Positions 1 through 10,666 of a stretch of 64,000 bases of DNA are shown here, one piece after another (position 1 is the first letter of the stretch; the number at the start of each line of letters is the position of its first letter). Where the stretch lies: NCBI GenBank assembly GCA_012274445.1, contig JAAROD010000087.1, positions 62,001 through 126,000 of the forward strand. The letters run 5' to 3'. Position numbers and translations under genes: made by a program. The notes under the pieces are model-generated. The model was not told the origin of the DNA, ran no database searches, and worked only from the letters and a program-made list of their open reading frames with translations. This DNA comes from Sclerotiophoma versabilis (lineage: Eukaryota; Ascomycota; Dothideomycetes; Pleosporales; Didymellaceae).

Positions 1-804
1 TACACAGGGCTAGCCAACGTCACCAAATGGTTCGATTCCTTCGCGGACACCATGACCAACAGATATCGTTCCGAGTACGGATCAGCGACAGCCGACGGTC
101 CCATGCGACAGGGAAATGATCTGCCCTTGGATGAGGTCCACGGCCTCGCATGGCAGAAGACAACTTGCGTCTCTATGCGCAGGGGCTGGCTGCTGTTGCC
201 TATCATCCTCACCGCCATGACGGCAGTACTTGCAATCTGGACGATCGCAACGAACTTCCACCACCGTCACAACAGGCCCGTCTGGAAAGACAGTATCCTA
301 CCTCTACTCTTCTACAGCCGTGAAATCGTAGACGACGCACTAGACAAGTACACCCAGCAGTCTGACAAGCGCACCCCACAGGAAAACCCCGCAGGCTACG
401 ACAACACAATGGGCCGCCTGCTAGAAGCAAAAGACATGAAGAAGATCACTAGCTACACGGTGGTTTCACTCCGTTGGATCTATGGTGATACAGGGAGCGC
501 TGCAGAGAGCACCCCAGAGGCGCCAGTCTTGAGCAGGAGAACGAAGCGGATCTGGCAAAGGAAGAGAGTTTCTAAACACTCCAGCGACAATCGCCTTCTC
601 GACACACACGGGGACGCGGAAACACACCCAGCGACCTGTGGAGACCGGGATGCACTCGGAGATACAGCAGTAGGCGACGGCAATCACACGCGTGGAGACG
701 CGCAAGCGCACGGAGACGTACATATACATCGAAATGCTGAAGCACGCGGTTCTCCGCATATGAGCGAAGATGCCGGACTACATCAGATTCCAGACACACA
801 CTGA
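1..804 (+). CDS. DUF3176-type fungal membrane protein, C-terminal part (5' end outside window)
   Basis: The frame is open from the first base, so the gene starts before the window; 267 codons are visible before the stop at 802-804. Window codons 5-25 (LANVTKWFDSFADTMTNRYR) and one hydrophobic membrane segment at about codons 62-82, followed by WKDSILPLLFY, match the C-terminal half of the DUF3176 proteins that are abundant in ascomycetes. These are integral membrane proteins of unknown function. The last 90 residues are hydrophilic and low in complexity, with many His, Asp and Gly residues in HGD/GDA-like runs; this tail looks lineage-specific. The gene converges on HAT1, leaving 217 bp between the stops. 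The family call rests on recall of the motif around the membrane segment, and the N-terminal domain is not visible. Confidence 0.72.
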   Translation, partial: YTGLANVTKWFDSFADTMTNRYRSEYGSATADGPMRQGNDLPLDEVHGLAWQKTTCVSMRRGWLLLPIILTAMTAVLAIWTIATNFHHRHNRPVWKDSILPLLFYSREIVDDALDKYTQQSDKRTPQENPAGYDNTMGRLLEAKDMKKITSYTVVSLRWIYGDTGSAAESTPEAPVLSRRTKRIWQRKRVSKHSSDNRLLDTHGDAETHPATCGDRDALGDTAVGDGNHTRGDAQAHGDVHIHRNAEARGSPHMSEDAGLHQIPDTH

Positions 805-1021
805 CAGGGCAGTAGATACGAGCGTGTGCGAACAAGCGAAGACGCGGGAGCCTAGAGATGCAGACACTCTGGGTACACGAATTTGTGAGGGGTCATCTGT
901 ATAATAGGCTACGATTCTATTCACCGAGCAAAACGCTATACAAGCAACTTCATGGTATCAATGCCCAAAGACGGCCAGGCCATTCAAACGCCGTTTTACT
1001 CCCGAGGTGCTTTTGTGCAGC

Positions 1022-2603
1022 TCATGCCTTTGGTTTCTTACTCGTAGTAGACTCGGTTTCCATATCCTCCCAGTCGTCATCTTCTTCATCTTCGACGACG
1101 ACTCGCTTCCGCTTGCTTCTTGCTCCACTGGCGCGCTCTTCTCCCGTGTCCCATTTTGCGCGTTTTTCAATGCCTTGCAGGCGCTCTTCGAATTCCTCTT
1201 GCTGATTGTCCACGGCTGCTTCTAGCTTGTCGACTTTTTCCGTTACTTCCATCTGATCCAGTGCATCTGCGTTCTGCATGTAGATGCGGTGTTTTAGGGC
1301 TAGACGCCAGAAGTAGTATTTGCGGTCGTTCTCGTTGCTGCTCTTCGCTTTGCGGGTGATGCGCGCTCGGTTGCGGTGGTTTGGTGGGATCGTTGAGAGG
1401 GCGTGGAGCTCGACCATTCTGTAGAACTGTCGTGTGACTATCTTGGCTTCGTGTCGGAGGTTCTCGAGGTCGACGCCGTTGCCAAGGATCTGGTCGCGAG
1501 GGATAGGGGAGTCTTTTCGCAGTGAGTCTGGAGGGAGACTCGAAGCTAGTGAGAGTGACTTGAAGGCAGGCAGCTTGCGCAGGTAGACAATGTCGCAGTA
1601 GTCGCGCATCGCGTCAAAGTCCTCGCTGGGATCTTCGACTGGGATCTCGTAGATGTACGGCTTGCTTACGAGATGTTCAAAGATAACGTTGTACAACCGG
1701 GATCCTAGAGACTGGCCTTGGTAGGGGGGAAGTATCAAGAACTGCGATATCCTTTCCCGCGATGACGTCTCGAGCCTATCAAGCTTATCGTTGAATTGGA
1801 ACGTCTTGGGGTCTTGCGTCAGGCGTGGAGGCGTGTACTTCTGAACGGTTCCGTTCGAATCCTCTGGAGGTGGGCTTGGGAGCATCTTCGTGTAGCGTGC
1901 GATGTTGAAGGTCGGGAATACCCATGTTCTGTACGAAGTGGCGAAACCGGAGAGGACGTATGGTGTGGTAGGAATGCCGGACGACTCCACTTCATACAGG
2001 AAGTACAATGACCAGCGATCCATAGTCTCCTCGTCATCCAGCCCTTCTATTGTAGCGCCATCAATGAACAGCAGTACCAAGATCCTCAGGTTCAGCCATA
2101 TCTGCCTTGCAGCAGGATTCAGCATAGGTGCCTTCCAGATCTCGTACTGCTTGCCATGGAGGGTAAAGCTCTGCATCAGCTGGCCCGGAGGCTTCCAATC
2201 TCTCGAGGTCGCAGCATGGCGCTCAGCCTTGGTCTCCTTCACCTCCTCCGGCAGGTAGTTTTTGAAGAGCTCAGGCGAGAGGTCGACCTGCGCCTGGTCC
2301 AAGTCAGGCGAGAGCTTCTTGAGGTCGAGCTGGGCATCGAATGAGATCTTGAGCTTCGGCTTTAGGTCGTTGGTGCGGAAATCAAGTTCGATCTTGGGGT
2401 TCTTGTAGCCAACAATGGACTCGTTTTCGTCGATGACGGAGTGTGTAAAGCTAGGGTTGAAGGTCTCGCCGACGCGCTCGTCGCCGGTAGGGCCTGGGCG
2501 GTATAGAGTGATATCGAAACACTCGTTCGAATTTGCCACCCCTGCGAAAGGTTAGCGCAGGACACTCGCAGTATCCTGTGTACTTGCACTCATCGAGATC
2601 CAT
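1022..2603 (-). CDS. HAT1: Histone acetyltransferase type B catalytic subunit Hat1
   Basis: Exons are 2603-2588 and 2541-1022, giving about 511 residues. Hat1 acetylates newly made histone H4 before it is deposited on DNA, together with an RbAp46-like partner. The N-terminus MDLDEWVANSNECF and the segment SFTHSVIDENESIVGYKNP are typical of Hat1. The acetyl-CoA loop PPYQGQSLGSRLY lies near residues 275-289, followed by the catalytic-region segment EDPSEDFDAMRDYCD near 305-320. The C-terminus carries basic and acidic tracts (KRKRVVVEDEEDDD) that look like a nuclear localisation signal. The first exon is only 16 nt. Joining it in phase needs a GC-AG intron (2587-2542, 46 nt, donor GCAAGT), which creates the conserved Trp6 codon; no GT donor gives the right phase. 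The gene is divergent from the ZIP transporter. Confidence 0.93.
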
Positions 2604-2929
2604 GACGATAGCCTTGCAACGGTGTTGTCGTGACGCTGTCAGATTTGCGGGCGCGTCGCGGAGGCTGGACGCGATTTTAGCGCGACTGCCATCTCAGCCC
2701 TACGGCGCCTACGCTAGTGACGCAGCCCCTGCACGGAGACAAGACATTTGTGGAGGACCGCGGTGGATCAACAAAGACGCCGACTCGACACCACGACTCC
2801 TCGATACTTTGGTACCTGAGGCATGGGCAGCGCAGAGTGACGAATCGTTCACTACCTTGTTCTTTTGCATACCAGGCGTATTCTTCCTTCTTCAGCGACA
2901 CCTGCGGCCCGCCGCACACGACACGCAAC
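2604..2929. promoter_or_regulatory. Divergent promoter region between HAT1 and the ZIP transporter
   Basis: These 326 bp separate the two start codons and must hold both promoters. I see no clear TATA box, tandem repeat or additional gene in them. Confidence 0.5.
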
Positions 2930-4378
2930 ATGTGGGACGGTCTTTTCATGCTGCTCGCTTTGAGCACCATCATGGCAATTGCGTAGGCGCCCTGCGGCTG
3001 CACATCGAATAGGGCGACAGCTGACCATGTTAGATCTTTCGTTGCCGGCAGCCTCCCGCTCTCCTTCACCCTCTCGCCACGCCAATTGCGCATCATCACA
3101 CTCCTTGGCACCGGCGTGCTCGTGGGCACGTCGCTCATCGTCATTATTCCAGAGGGCATTGAGACAATGTACAGTGCCAGCAAGACACACTCACATGTCT
3201 CTCGGAGCATTGTAGCCCCGGTCCCCAACATACACAAGCTGCAAACTGGCATCAAGCACCCCTCAGACTTCACCTTCGAGACCAGGTCTGAAGCTTTGGA
3301 CACCAGCTTTCTGAGGGCAGGCGCCGTCAAAGCGCCTGCTGGCGACGTCGCCCAGAGGAGAGCTCATATCGACCTTCAAATCAAGCGTACACAGGAGCTG
3401 AAAGAAAAGGCAAAGGACAAGCAGCTCGAGGAAGACGAGCACCACCTAGCACAAAAGGGCGGCGATGACGACTCTACAGAAGGCCACAAGGAGGGCCACA
3501 CTCGCGTGCACGCCCCCGAAGAGGACGAGAACAGCCACAAGCACGTCGAAGAGATGCAGGGACCGAGCCCGCATGCCTACATTGGTGTGGCTCTCATCCT
3601 GGGGTACATCCTCATGTTCCTCGTCGACCACATCCCTGAGGCCCTCTCGTCATCCCAGCAACAGTACCATCCCATGCACATCTCGCTATCCAACCTGCAC
3701 CGTGGACCCCACAACTCTTCCAGTCTCAGCCTGAACGGCCTGACAACACCTGGCTCGCCACCAATGCTGACACCTACACCCATGGCTCCACCCAAGAAGA
3801 AGGGCTCTGCAACGACCATTGGACTCGTCGTTCATGCCTGTGCAGATGGTATCGCGTTGGGCGCTTCCACGGCTGCTCCATCTGGCTCCTTGTCGTTCAT
3901 CGTCTTTCTTGCTATCATGTTGCACAAGGCCCCTGCTGCATTCGGACTGACTTCTGTGCTGTTGAAGCAGGGTCTCTCGAAGCGCAATGCACGGACTCAC
4001 CTCGCCTTTTTCAGCTTGGCCGCCCCCGCAGGCGCTTTCGTGACTTGGGCCATCGTCCACGCGCTTGGACGTAATACGCTTGGTGGGGACGAGGGTTTGA
4101 CCTGGTCGACGGGATGGGTGCTGTGTTTCTCTGGCGGCACGTTCCTGTAAGTAAACGAGTCGTATTTCTATGAATCGCTTGCTAACTTTGTTAGGTACGT
4201 TGCTATGCACTCCATGACCGAGGTCACAAACCCTCAGGAAGAACCCGTCATCCACGGATACCTCGACGCGCCACTCGGAAACACAGCCATGTCCAAGACC
4301 GACATTCTCATCGTTATCTTCGGCATGTTACTGCCACTTGTCACGCAGATTGGGCACGCTCATGCGCACGCTCACTAG
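2930..4378 (+). CDS. ZIP-family zinc transporter (SLC39A9/ZIP9-like)
   Basis: Exons 2930-2982, 3034-4146 and 4195-4378 (introns of 51 and 48 nt, GT-AG, branch points CTGAC and CTAAC) give 449 residues. The first exon supplies membrane segment 1 (MWDGLFMLLALSTIMAIA) and joins cleanly to SFVAGSLPLSFTLSPRQL. The hallmark metal-site segments of ZIP transporters are present: VHACADGIALGA, and LHKAPAAFGL in the next helix. A long hydrophilic loop rich in His and Glu (about residues 115-170) and the C-terminal HAHAHAH fit metal binding. The pattern is closest to the ZIP9/Atx2 branch, which acts in Golgi or secretory membranes; the location is inferred. Transport of zinc (or manganese) to the cytosol follows from the family, not from this sequence. 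Confidence 0.92.
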
Positions 4379-5058
4379 GAAAACTACTTCACCTTGGCGT
4401 TTAGCATCTGCGACCTGCCTGGCTGGTTCTAGGGTCGAGATTGCTGTTTAGGGGTACGGCTAACATGATACCACATCCTTTTGTTGTAGAATATCAATGT
4501 ATTCATATTCATCATACATGAAGTCCGTTGAGCTTGCTGAAAGATCCACCCAGAAAAGGACCTGGCTTGGGCACCAACTTGTCCTCAATTAAACAATGTT
4601 ACACACAACCTACCGATGCGAGAAGGTTCATCTCCTTTGCGAAAGTAGCCGGCAAATCACACGTCACTCCTCCTAGCTAAGAGTCAGCTTGATAAAGACC
4701 AGCCAAGGTACGTACCTGCAGTAACGAAGTGTCGAGTCACGACATATAGAATCTCCTGTCTCGAGTTGGAAATTGCGATCCCGCATCTCAACACATGTAG
4801 TTTTGAGGCGTGGACACGCGGCCCGTCCTTCGCCCATCCTTCGTTTCGTCTTGGCTATCCCTTCACCAAGGGCGCGCCCGCCTCAACCTAGTCCTCTCCT
4901 CGTCCCTACGGTACGCCGCACCAGTGCCAACTCAACACTTATGTAGCTTCCATCGCGTCCTCCCGTTGAAATCGCCCGACGTTCATGAAATTTTTGAATA
5001 CCACAGATTGAGAATACTTACACTCAACTCAAACACCAATTCATTCACATCAGTATCA
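4379..5058. other. Intergenic region
   Basis: This 680 bp stretch holds the 3' flank of the ZIP gene and the promoter and leader of the next gene. The 150 bp before 5059 are pyrimidine-rich with many CAA/TCA triplets, like many fungal leaders. I see no further gene. Confidence 0.5.
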
Positions 5059-6021
5059 ATGGACCTCCTCTCCTCAGCCAAACTCACAACCCCCTCTCCC
5101 TCAACCAACATGGAACCTATAGCCACAGCTTCCCTTCCCTCCTCAGACCACGCTCCCCCGTCACCCCCCGCGTCCCCCATATACCCCCTCCGCGACGCAA
5201 AAGTCAGCCACTACACCAAACCCGCCAAAACACCCCGGTTCCCGCGCCACCCCTGCCCCACAAGCCACTACACGCTCTCCCTTCTGAGTTCAGAACACGA
5301 AGCCCAGCGCCTCTTCGGCCCCTCATTCACCCTCCGCAGCCCCGTGACAGGCGAACTCCTCGGCCCCTTCGCCCTGCTGAGCTACACCGATGCCTGGATC
5401 CCGAAGTACTGTCGCTACATTCACAGCGTGGTTTCGACGCCGGTTTTCACGCTGCGTGAGCGTGAGTTGATTGTCCTGGCCGTTGCAAGTGTGACTCAGG
5501 CGGGTTATCTGATTTCTGCGCACCGTCGGATTGCGGCTGCTGTTGGGCTGTGCGAGGGGGATGTTGAGTGTGCGCTTGGCGGGGCGGGGTGGATGGATCT
5601 ACTGAGTCTGAACCAGAGGGAGAGAAATGTATATCGGCTTGCGAGTGAAATGGCCGGGGAATGGGGGAGGGTTGCTGAGGGGACTTGGCGCGACGTTGTT
5701 GTTGGGGACAAGCCCAAAGCTATGGGGCAAGAAGGGTGGCTTGAGATGGAGACTGAGGTGGGTGGGGATGTTGGGATGGCTGGTGCAAGCAATGAGCAGG
5801 CGGTCGGTGGAGTTGATGGTGTGAGCGATGGGACTAGATATCGTGTTGACGAGAGAAAGGTGGATAGTGAGGAAACTGGGGAGAAGCCGGAGAAGCTGAC
5901 GAGAGAAGAAGTCGCGACACTCGCGCAGGTCCTGGCTAGTACGATGTTTGTCAGTGTGTTAGTGAACTGTGCAGATGTGGAGGTTCCACAGTGTGAGGCG
6001 GATATTGTGCAGCAGCCTTGA
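5059..6021 (+). CDS. Carboxymuconolactone decarboxylase/AhpD-like protein
   Basis: This single-exon gene encodes 320 residues from the ATG at 5059, which has A at -3. The frame is open further upstream but has no earlier ATG. The first 45 residues are Pro/Ser/Thr-rich and probably disordered. Residues about 118-175 carry the AhpD/CMD helical core: FTLRERELIVLAVASV, then AHRRIAAAVGLCEGDVECAL, and a later helix near LNQRERNVYRLASEM. Members of this fold include decarboxylases and peroxidase-like AhpD proteins. The AhpD redox CxxC motif is absent here, so disulphide-based peroxidase activity is unlikely. A charged insert of about 70 residues (roughly 228-295) separates the core from a C-terminal helix. 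The substrate is unknown. Confidence 0.75.
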   Translation: MDLLSSAKLTTPSPSTNMEPIATASLPSSDHAPPSPPASPIYPLRDAKVSHYTKPAKTPRFPRHPCPTSHYTLSLLSSEHEAQRLFGPSFTLRSPVTGELLGPFALLSYTDAWIPKYCRYIHSVVSTPVFTLRERELIVLAVASVTQAGYLISAHRRIAAAVGLCEGDVECALGGAGWMDLLSLNQRERNVYRLASEMAGEWGRVAEGTWRDVVVGDKPKAMGQEGWLEMETEVGGDVGMAGASNEQAVGGVDGVSDGTRYRVDERKVDSEETGEKPEKLTREEVATLAQVLASTMFVSVLVNCADVEVPQCEADIVQQP

Positions 6022-6873
6022 TAGGTTCGAGCGTAGACAGCTTTTTAGTTTGGTTGGCAAAACAGAATAAAAGCTCCGACAGAGAGGACATATTGGTCGT
6101 GTATCATAATGAAGACACAATTTTGCTAATTAGATGAAAGATGTCCGTACAACGTTAAACTTCCCCACGGGATATCTCTTTCCTCGTTGATACAACAGCA
6201 ATTGGAACCACGTTGTTCATCTTTACAGGGAGCCTGGAACGATGCCAAGCTTGATTCGTACGATTTGCGTCTGGAGTTTCCTTTTCGGTCTCGAGCGGTC
6301 CGTTCCTTCCACCCTCTCCGCAGGATTCAGTGATCCTTCGAGTACGCTCATCCGCTTTGGAACAGCCATGTCCGGAAGTGTCATTTCAGTAGCTCGATTT
6401 CGCGGCGTTGATCTGATCTTTGTGGTGCTCTTACGTCTTTGAAGGATTCTCCAACCACAGCTAACAAGTAATGAGGAAGCAGAATCCATGGCGCATTCGT
6501 TGTTTTGAGGATCGGTAGGGATGTCGAGCAACGGATCCTACAGTTGGCATTTACCCGTTACGTTCCCCGAGGCCTTGACTTGTTGCAGTGATATGACTGC
6601 TCATGCTCCCTTACCGGCGATACCAATATCCTTTGAGAAGTCCAAGTACGTATGTAGGCAGAGCCCTTGCATTGATAGGACAGCATCACCAAAGTTATTG
6701 TGGAGAATTTGCAAAGAGCTCTATGTTTGTCGCCTGGTGCATGAGGGCCGATGTATCACCAGTCTGAATGTTCTTCTTGTTAATCGTTATTACTGCTTTT
6801 TCGAAATGTCTCATCTACTCGTTAGCTTTGCATCGTGCCAAGGCAGTTTAGAAGCCGGGTGGGATTTTCTCCT
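6022..6873. other. Convergent intergenic region
   Basis: These 852 bp lie between the stops of the CMD-like gene (+) and the HET gene (-). A 102-codon open frame on the minus strand (6223-6531) ends in a basic segment, but I find no family resemblance or supporting splice structure. I do not call it a gene. Confidence 0.4.
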
Positions 6874-9257
6874 TTATACCAGAGCAATTGTATCCCAAGT
6901 CCCCATTTTCTGCCAGTTTTTCCAAGTTGGCCTGATGAATCTTCTTTCCCGCTCAAAAGCGGTATCAAGTCTACCAGGCTTGGAATCTGTATCACTTCCA
7001 TCAGACTCGGAATCTGTATGGTTTCCATCAGGCTCGGAATCTGAAACATGATTGCACAAAGTGTCGTCTTGGGCTTCACTTGGCTCCGCGAATCTGTCGA
7101 AGATGTATCCCAGCCTTCGAAATTTACGCAGATCTTCCTCGGTACCGTGTAGCTGCTCCAGCACCAACCCTTGAAACCAAGTCGTTTTGCCGTTCTCCAA
7201 CCTGATAGTACTGAAGATGAAGTAAAGCTGCCTGTTTTCGTACCATTGCTGTATGTCGACGTAGTCAACTCTGCAGTCTTTCTTCCAGAAGCCATGCGCC
7301 GCATTCCAAGCCACCCTAATTGTCGCGCTGGATGACATCTCGTTCCCGCTATCCGAAGCACGGATGTCTTTTGTGGAAACTAAATAATCTCCGTGAGGGT
7401 CCCTCGAGACGGGGACAATAAGCGAGTAAAGTTGAAGAACTCCACGACCTGAACCAAAACGGTTCGATGTACTCAAATTGATTCTGACGTCCTTCAGTTG
7501 CCAAACTCGAGTGTCGTTTCTGTTTGTTGTAGAGTGCCAATCCTGGGAGCTATCCTTTGAGCAACTAGCCCAGGACCAAGTAGGTGCATAGTCGCTTGAA
7601 GGAAACACTCGCGGATCCCATGGCCCTTCACACTTAGGTTTGTCCCAGCAAGCCCATAGCAAGCGGTCAAGCAACGTGTCATCTTCCCATAGTCCGAAGA
7701 GATACCTGCGATTGACGTGACTTTGTACTGCAGCCGCGAGACCTGCAATCGCGGGAAGCCGATCTCTGACGTCGCTCAACTCGCGATCGAAGTAATCCAC
7801 AATAGCAACATGCCACATGTCTAACCATTGCGAATAATTAGCCTTGATGTTTCTAAGGTACGCAATAGTTTGCAAGCGTCGCTCAAGATGACTCGGCCTA
7901 TTGTAGACAATATCTTTCAGTACTGGCGTGCACTCGCATGCAGTCGAGCGAGCGCAAGACCAGCTCACTTCGCTTGACCTGAACCTGTCATCTGTTAATC
8001 ACTCATTCAATGGCAGTGCTAGCTATTGACATACCAGACTGTCCGCGAAGCCAAGGCAACCTCTTGTAGAGTCCATCCTCTTTTATGCAGTTCATCGACC
8101 TTCAATTGTTCCGAAACCTGATCACTTAACGAATCCGTGGCCTCTTTATGGAAGTCCTGTCTTACAAACACCGCTTCATGATCTGCGCCAACACTGAGAT
8201 ATTGACGGCGAGGATCTTCATAAAACAGTCCGGTGTCACTGTCGGGAGCATCAACGGCTGCAAACACGACTACTGCCTGAGAGTAGATGTCGCACATGCG
8301 TGCTGCTTCGCATTCCCAATCAGAGACGGAATTTTGTATGATACAAATACTATCCACCCACAGGTACGGGATGTCTAACTCGCGTGCAAGTAACACGGCG
8401 TGTTTAATCGTTTGCGGAAGTAGATCAATGTCGAATCCAGTCTTTCTGTCCTCATATGAAGCTATCTCGGTCTTGAAAGCAACACTCCCTCCCCAACAGT
8501 AGCTTAGAGCGCAGTAGCTGCCCCGGTCTCCAGGACGCGTTATATGAAGTCTTGGTTGCTGATAATGACTACCAACAGCGATGACACGGCTCGGGAGATC
8601 AGCTACCGCCGATGAGCACGAATCTATGTGATCTCCGAGGCATCGATCTAACCATTGTTTGATCTGGACGCTACAGGCTTCAGCCGAAGCGAACGCAGGT
8701 ACCCTTGACGCAAATGGTATGCCTAGAACTTCTGATGTCTCGACTCGAACCCTATCAGTATAGTACCCTGCTCACGATTATGTGGTCTCCCAGTATCGGC
8801 ACTTACTTGACTCTGTGTACAAACCAAACATGGTTGTATGATGACTACGCTCTTCCATCGTTGGTGAATTTCCCATCCAACATGTTCTTTTGCACAGGAA
8901 AATATCCAGGATGGAAGCATAACCGTATCTGAATTCCTCCCAAGGAAGCAGGCTGGAGCTCATTTTGTTATTGATACCTATAACATTTTGTTCCGGGGCT
9001 TCCAGATAAAAAGCATCCTGACATCTGATTGGGGTCCATTTCTTAATAGCCTCCAAAATTAGAGTACACCGTCTGCAACCGTCATTCGATGTTATATAGA
9101 GATCCGCAAGGCTCATAATCTGATCGGCGTTTTCGCGACAACGAGGTACTTCATGGAGCTGGAATAGGGCGATGAAAGACCGTGACGACTGGCAGCTAGT
9201 ACACGGCATGGTTCCAGAGATCAATATGTGCGGTCCGTTGATAGGTGTGGCAGGCAT
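6874..9257 (-). CDS. HET-domain (heterokaryon incompatibility) protein
   Basis: Exons 9257-8807, 8767-8035 and 7984-6874 (introns of 39 and 50 nt) give 764 residues. HET domains occur in fungal allorecognition and in NLR-like proteins, where they trigger cell death; most genomic copies have no assigned role. Diagnostic segments are GSYCALSYCWGG at the start of the domain, IPYLWVDSICIIQ in the middle, and RGWTLQEVALASRTVWY at the end, all in exon 2 and at the start of exon 3. The N-terminal exon is Cys-rich (MPCTSCQSSRSF; CRRCTLILEAI), a common lead-in for this class. Near the C-terminus are three imperfect acidic SDSxxDG-type repeats. Both joins preserve phase; the first uses an unusually short intron with donor GTAAGT. 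All coding parts are open, so the gene looks intact. Confidence 0.85.
6973..7046 (-). repeat. About three imperfect 30-bp repeats in the HET gene
   Basis: The unit carries CTCGGAATCTG followed by a variable spacer with CCATCAG. It encodes the acidic SDSEPDG / SDTDSKPG repeats near the C-terminus of the HET protein. The unit length is a multiple of three, so copy number could change without breaking the frame. Confidence 0.55.
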
Positions 9258-10666
9258 CGAGGTAAGTGGAAGGTCACATTAGTTCAGACGGTGCATGTGC
9301 GGGGCTCAGTCTTCTCGAGGGGGGCCTGGTGAGACTGACCCACAAGGCTGACGAGATATTGACTAGCCGCCAGCTTGTGACTGACGTCGCATGACTGAAA
9401 TTCAACTGGCTTCTAAGGTGTAAAAAAAAAGAAATGAGCGCCAGATTCTCAGACTATTCGCTGGTGAACTGTGCATCAGGGTTTGTTGTGCACAGGAAGT
9501 TTAATATATACCCACAAGATTAGTAGGTGATGGAGGAAAGGACACAAGTTTGTGTAAAACGAAGCGTCTCTTGCTGGTTGTTGCGTGAGAAGTCCTTAGA
9601 GGTGGGAGGAAAGAACTGTGGAGCGCTCATGCTAGTCCACTCAGTTTGTCTTGTAAACGCACTGTTCAGGAATTGATGCGGAATCAACCACCACAATGTT
9701 GAACATGAGTTACGGGAAATCATGGTAACTCTTTAATGCTTCACCATCATGTGAGTAGCTCGCACATGTGTCTTAGGCACCTTACACAGTCTTGAAGTCC
9801 GCGTGTCTAAGTCTGGCCTTACTCATACTACTCACGTCTCGAGCCGCAATTAGCTTGATTTAATTGATTCAGGCTGCAGCCTAGCCTTAGAAAGCATCTC
9901 CGATGCAATACTATCTCTTCTTAATGCTTGTTTCCGTACTGTCTTTCTTCTGCATTATCTTGTAGTTTCAGTAGCATGTTTACCTTATACTCTCTGAGAG
10001 TACAAACTACTTAGAGAACAACCTCTGTAAAACGCAAACAAATCGTATAGTTACTTTTCTTCTGCTAAGATGTGCCTGCTAATAAGCAGAGTAGGTAGAT
10101 CTGCGACAACGGTACCATTAGTCAGTGCTGCATTTAAACAGCATTTTCCTGCTGTAGGGAAACCCTGCCAGGTGTTTGACCACTACGTCAAGCGGCCCTA
10201 ATCGACTTTAGACAAACGAGAAGTTGTCCTGCCTGATGATTCGTCAGCAATCACATGTCGGCCGCTGACACGGAAGTCATTGCACAGCAAAAGGCACAGG
10301 GAGGCGTTTGTGAGTCTTTCATCAGCCATTGTGGCATGTAGATTCATGTTCATATATTTCATAATGCTCAAAGGTGGATGCGTGTAAGACAAGCTTTTCC
10401 ATGTTTTCCACCATAATGCCGACGCCTGACAGACTCCGAAATCACTTTTCCGGACAGGTTATCTCGAACGAAGTAGGTAAAGCTAATGGTCTGGGTATCT
10501 AGCAAAGATGATAGGTACTAGCAGACCAGAAACTCAGTAAACAAATCGCAGCGAAGCAAACGCTGAGTCGTGTCATCTAAGTCATGACTCGTGTATCGGG
10601 GGCCGTAAAGGAGTCCATCGAGCGCTGCTGACGGTGTCTGACGTGGCCGTGAGCAACTGGAGGCAC
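9258..10666. other. Gene-poor stretch
   Basis: I see no supportable gene in these 1.4 kb, only short open frames without family resemblance or splice structure. It includes the HET gene promoter (from 9258 rightward) and, near its right end, the 3' flank of the RRM gene. It could contain a decayed repeat, but I see no terminal repeats or transposase fragment. Confidence 0.4.

Noticed and set aside
6223..6531. Minus-strand 102-codon frame with basic C-terminus
   Set aside because: I see no family resemblance, no splice partner and no conserved motif; the length is within what chance allows.
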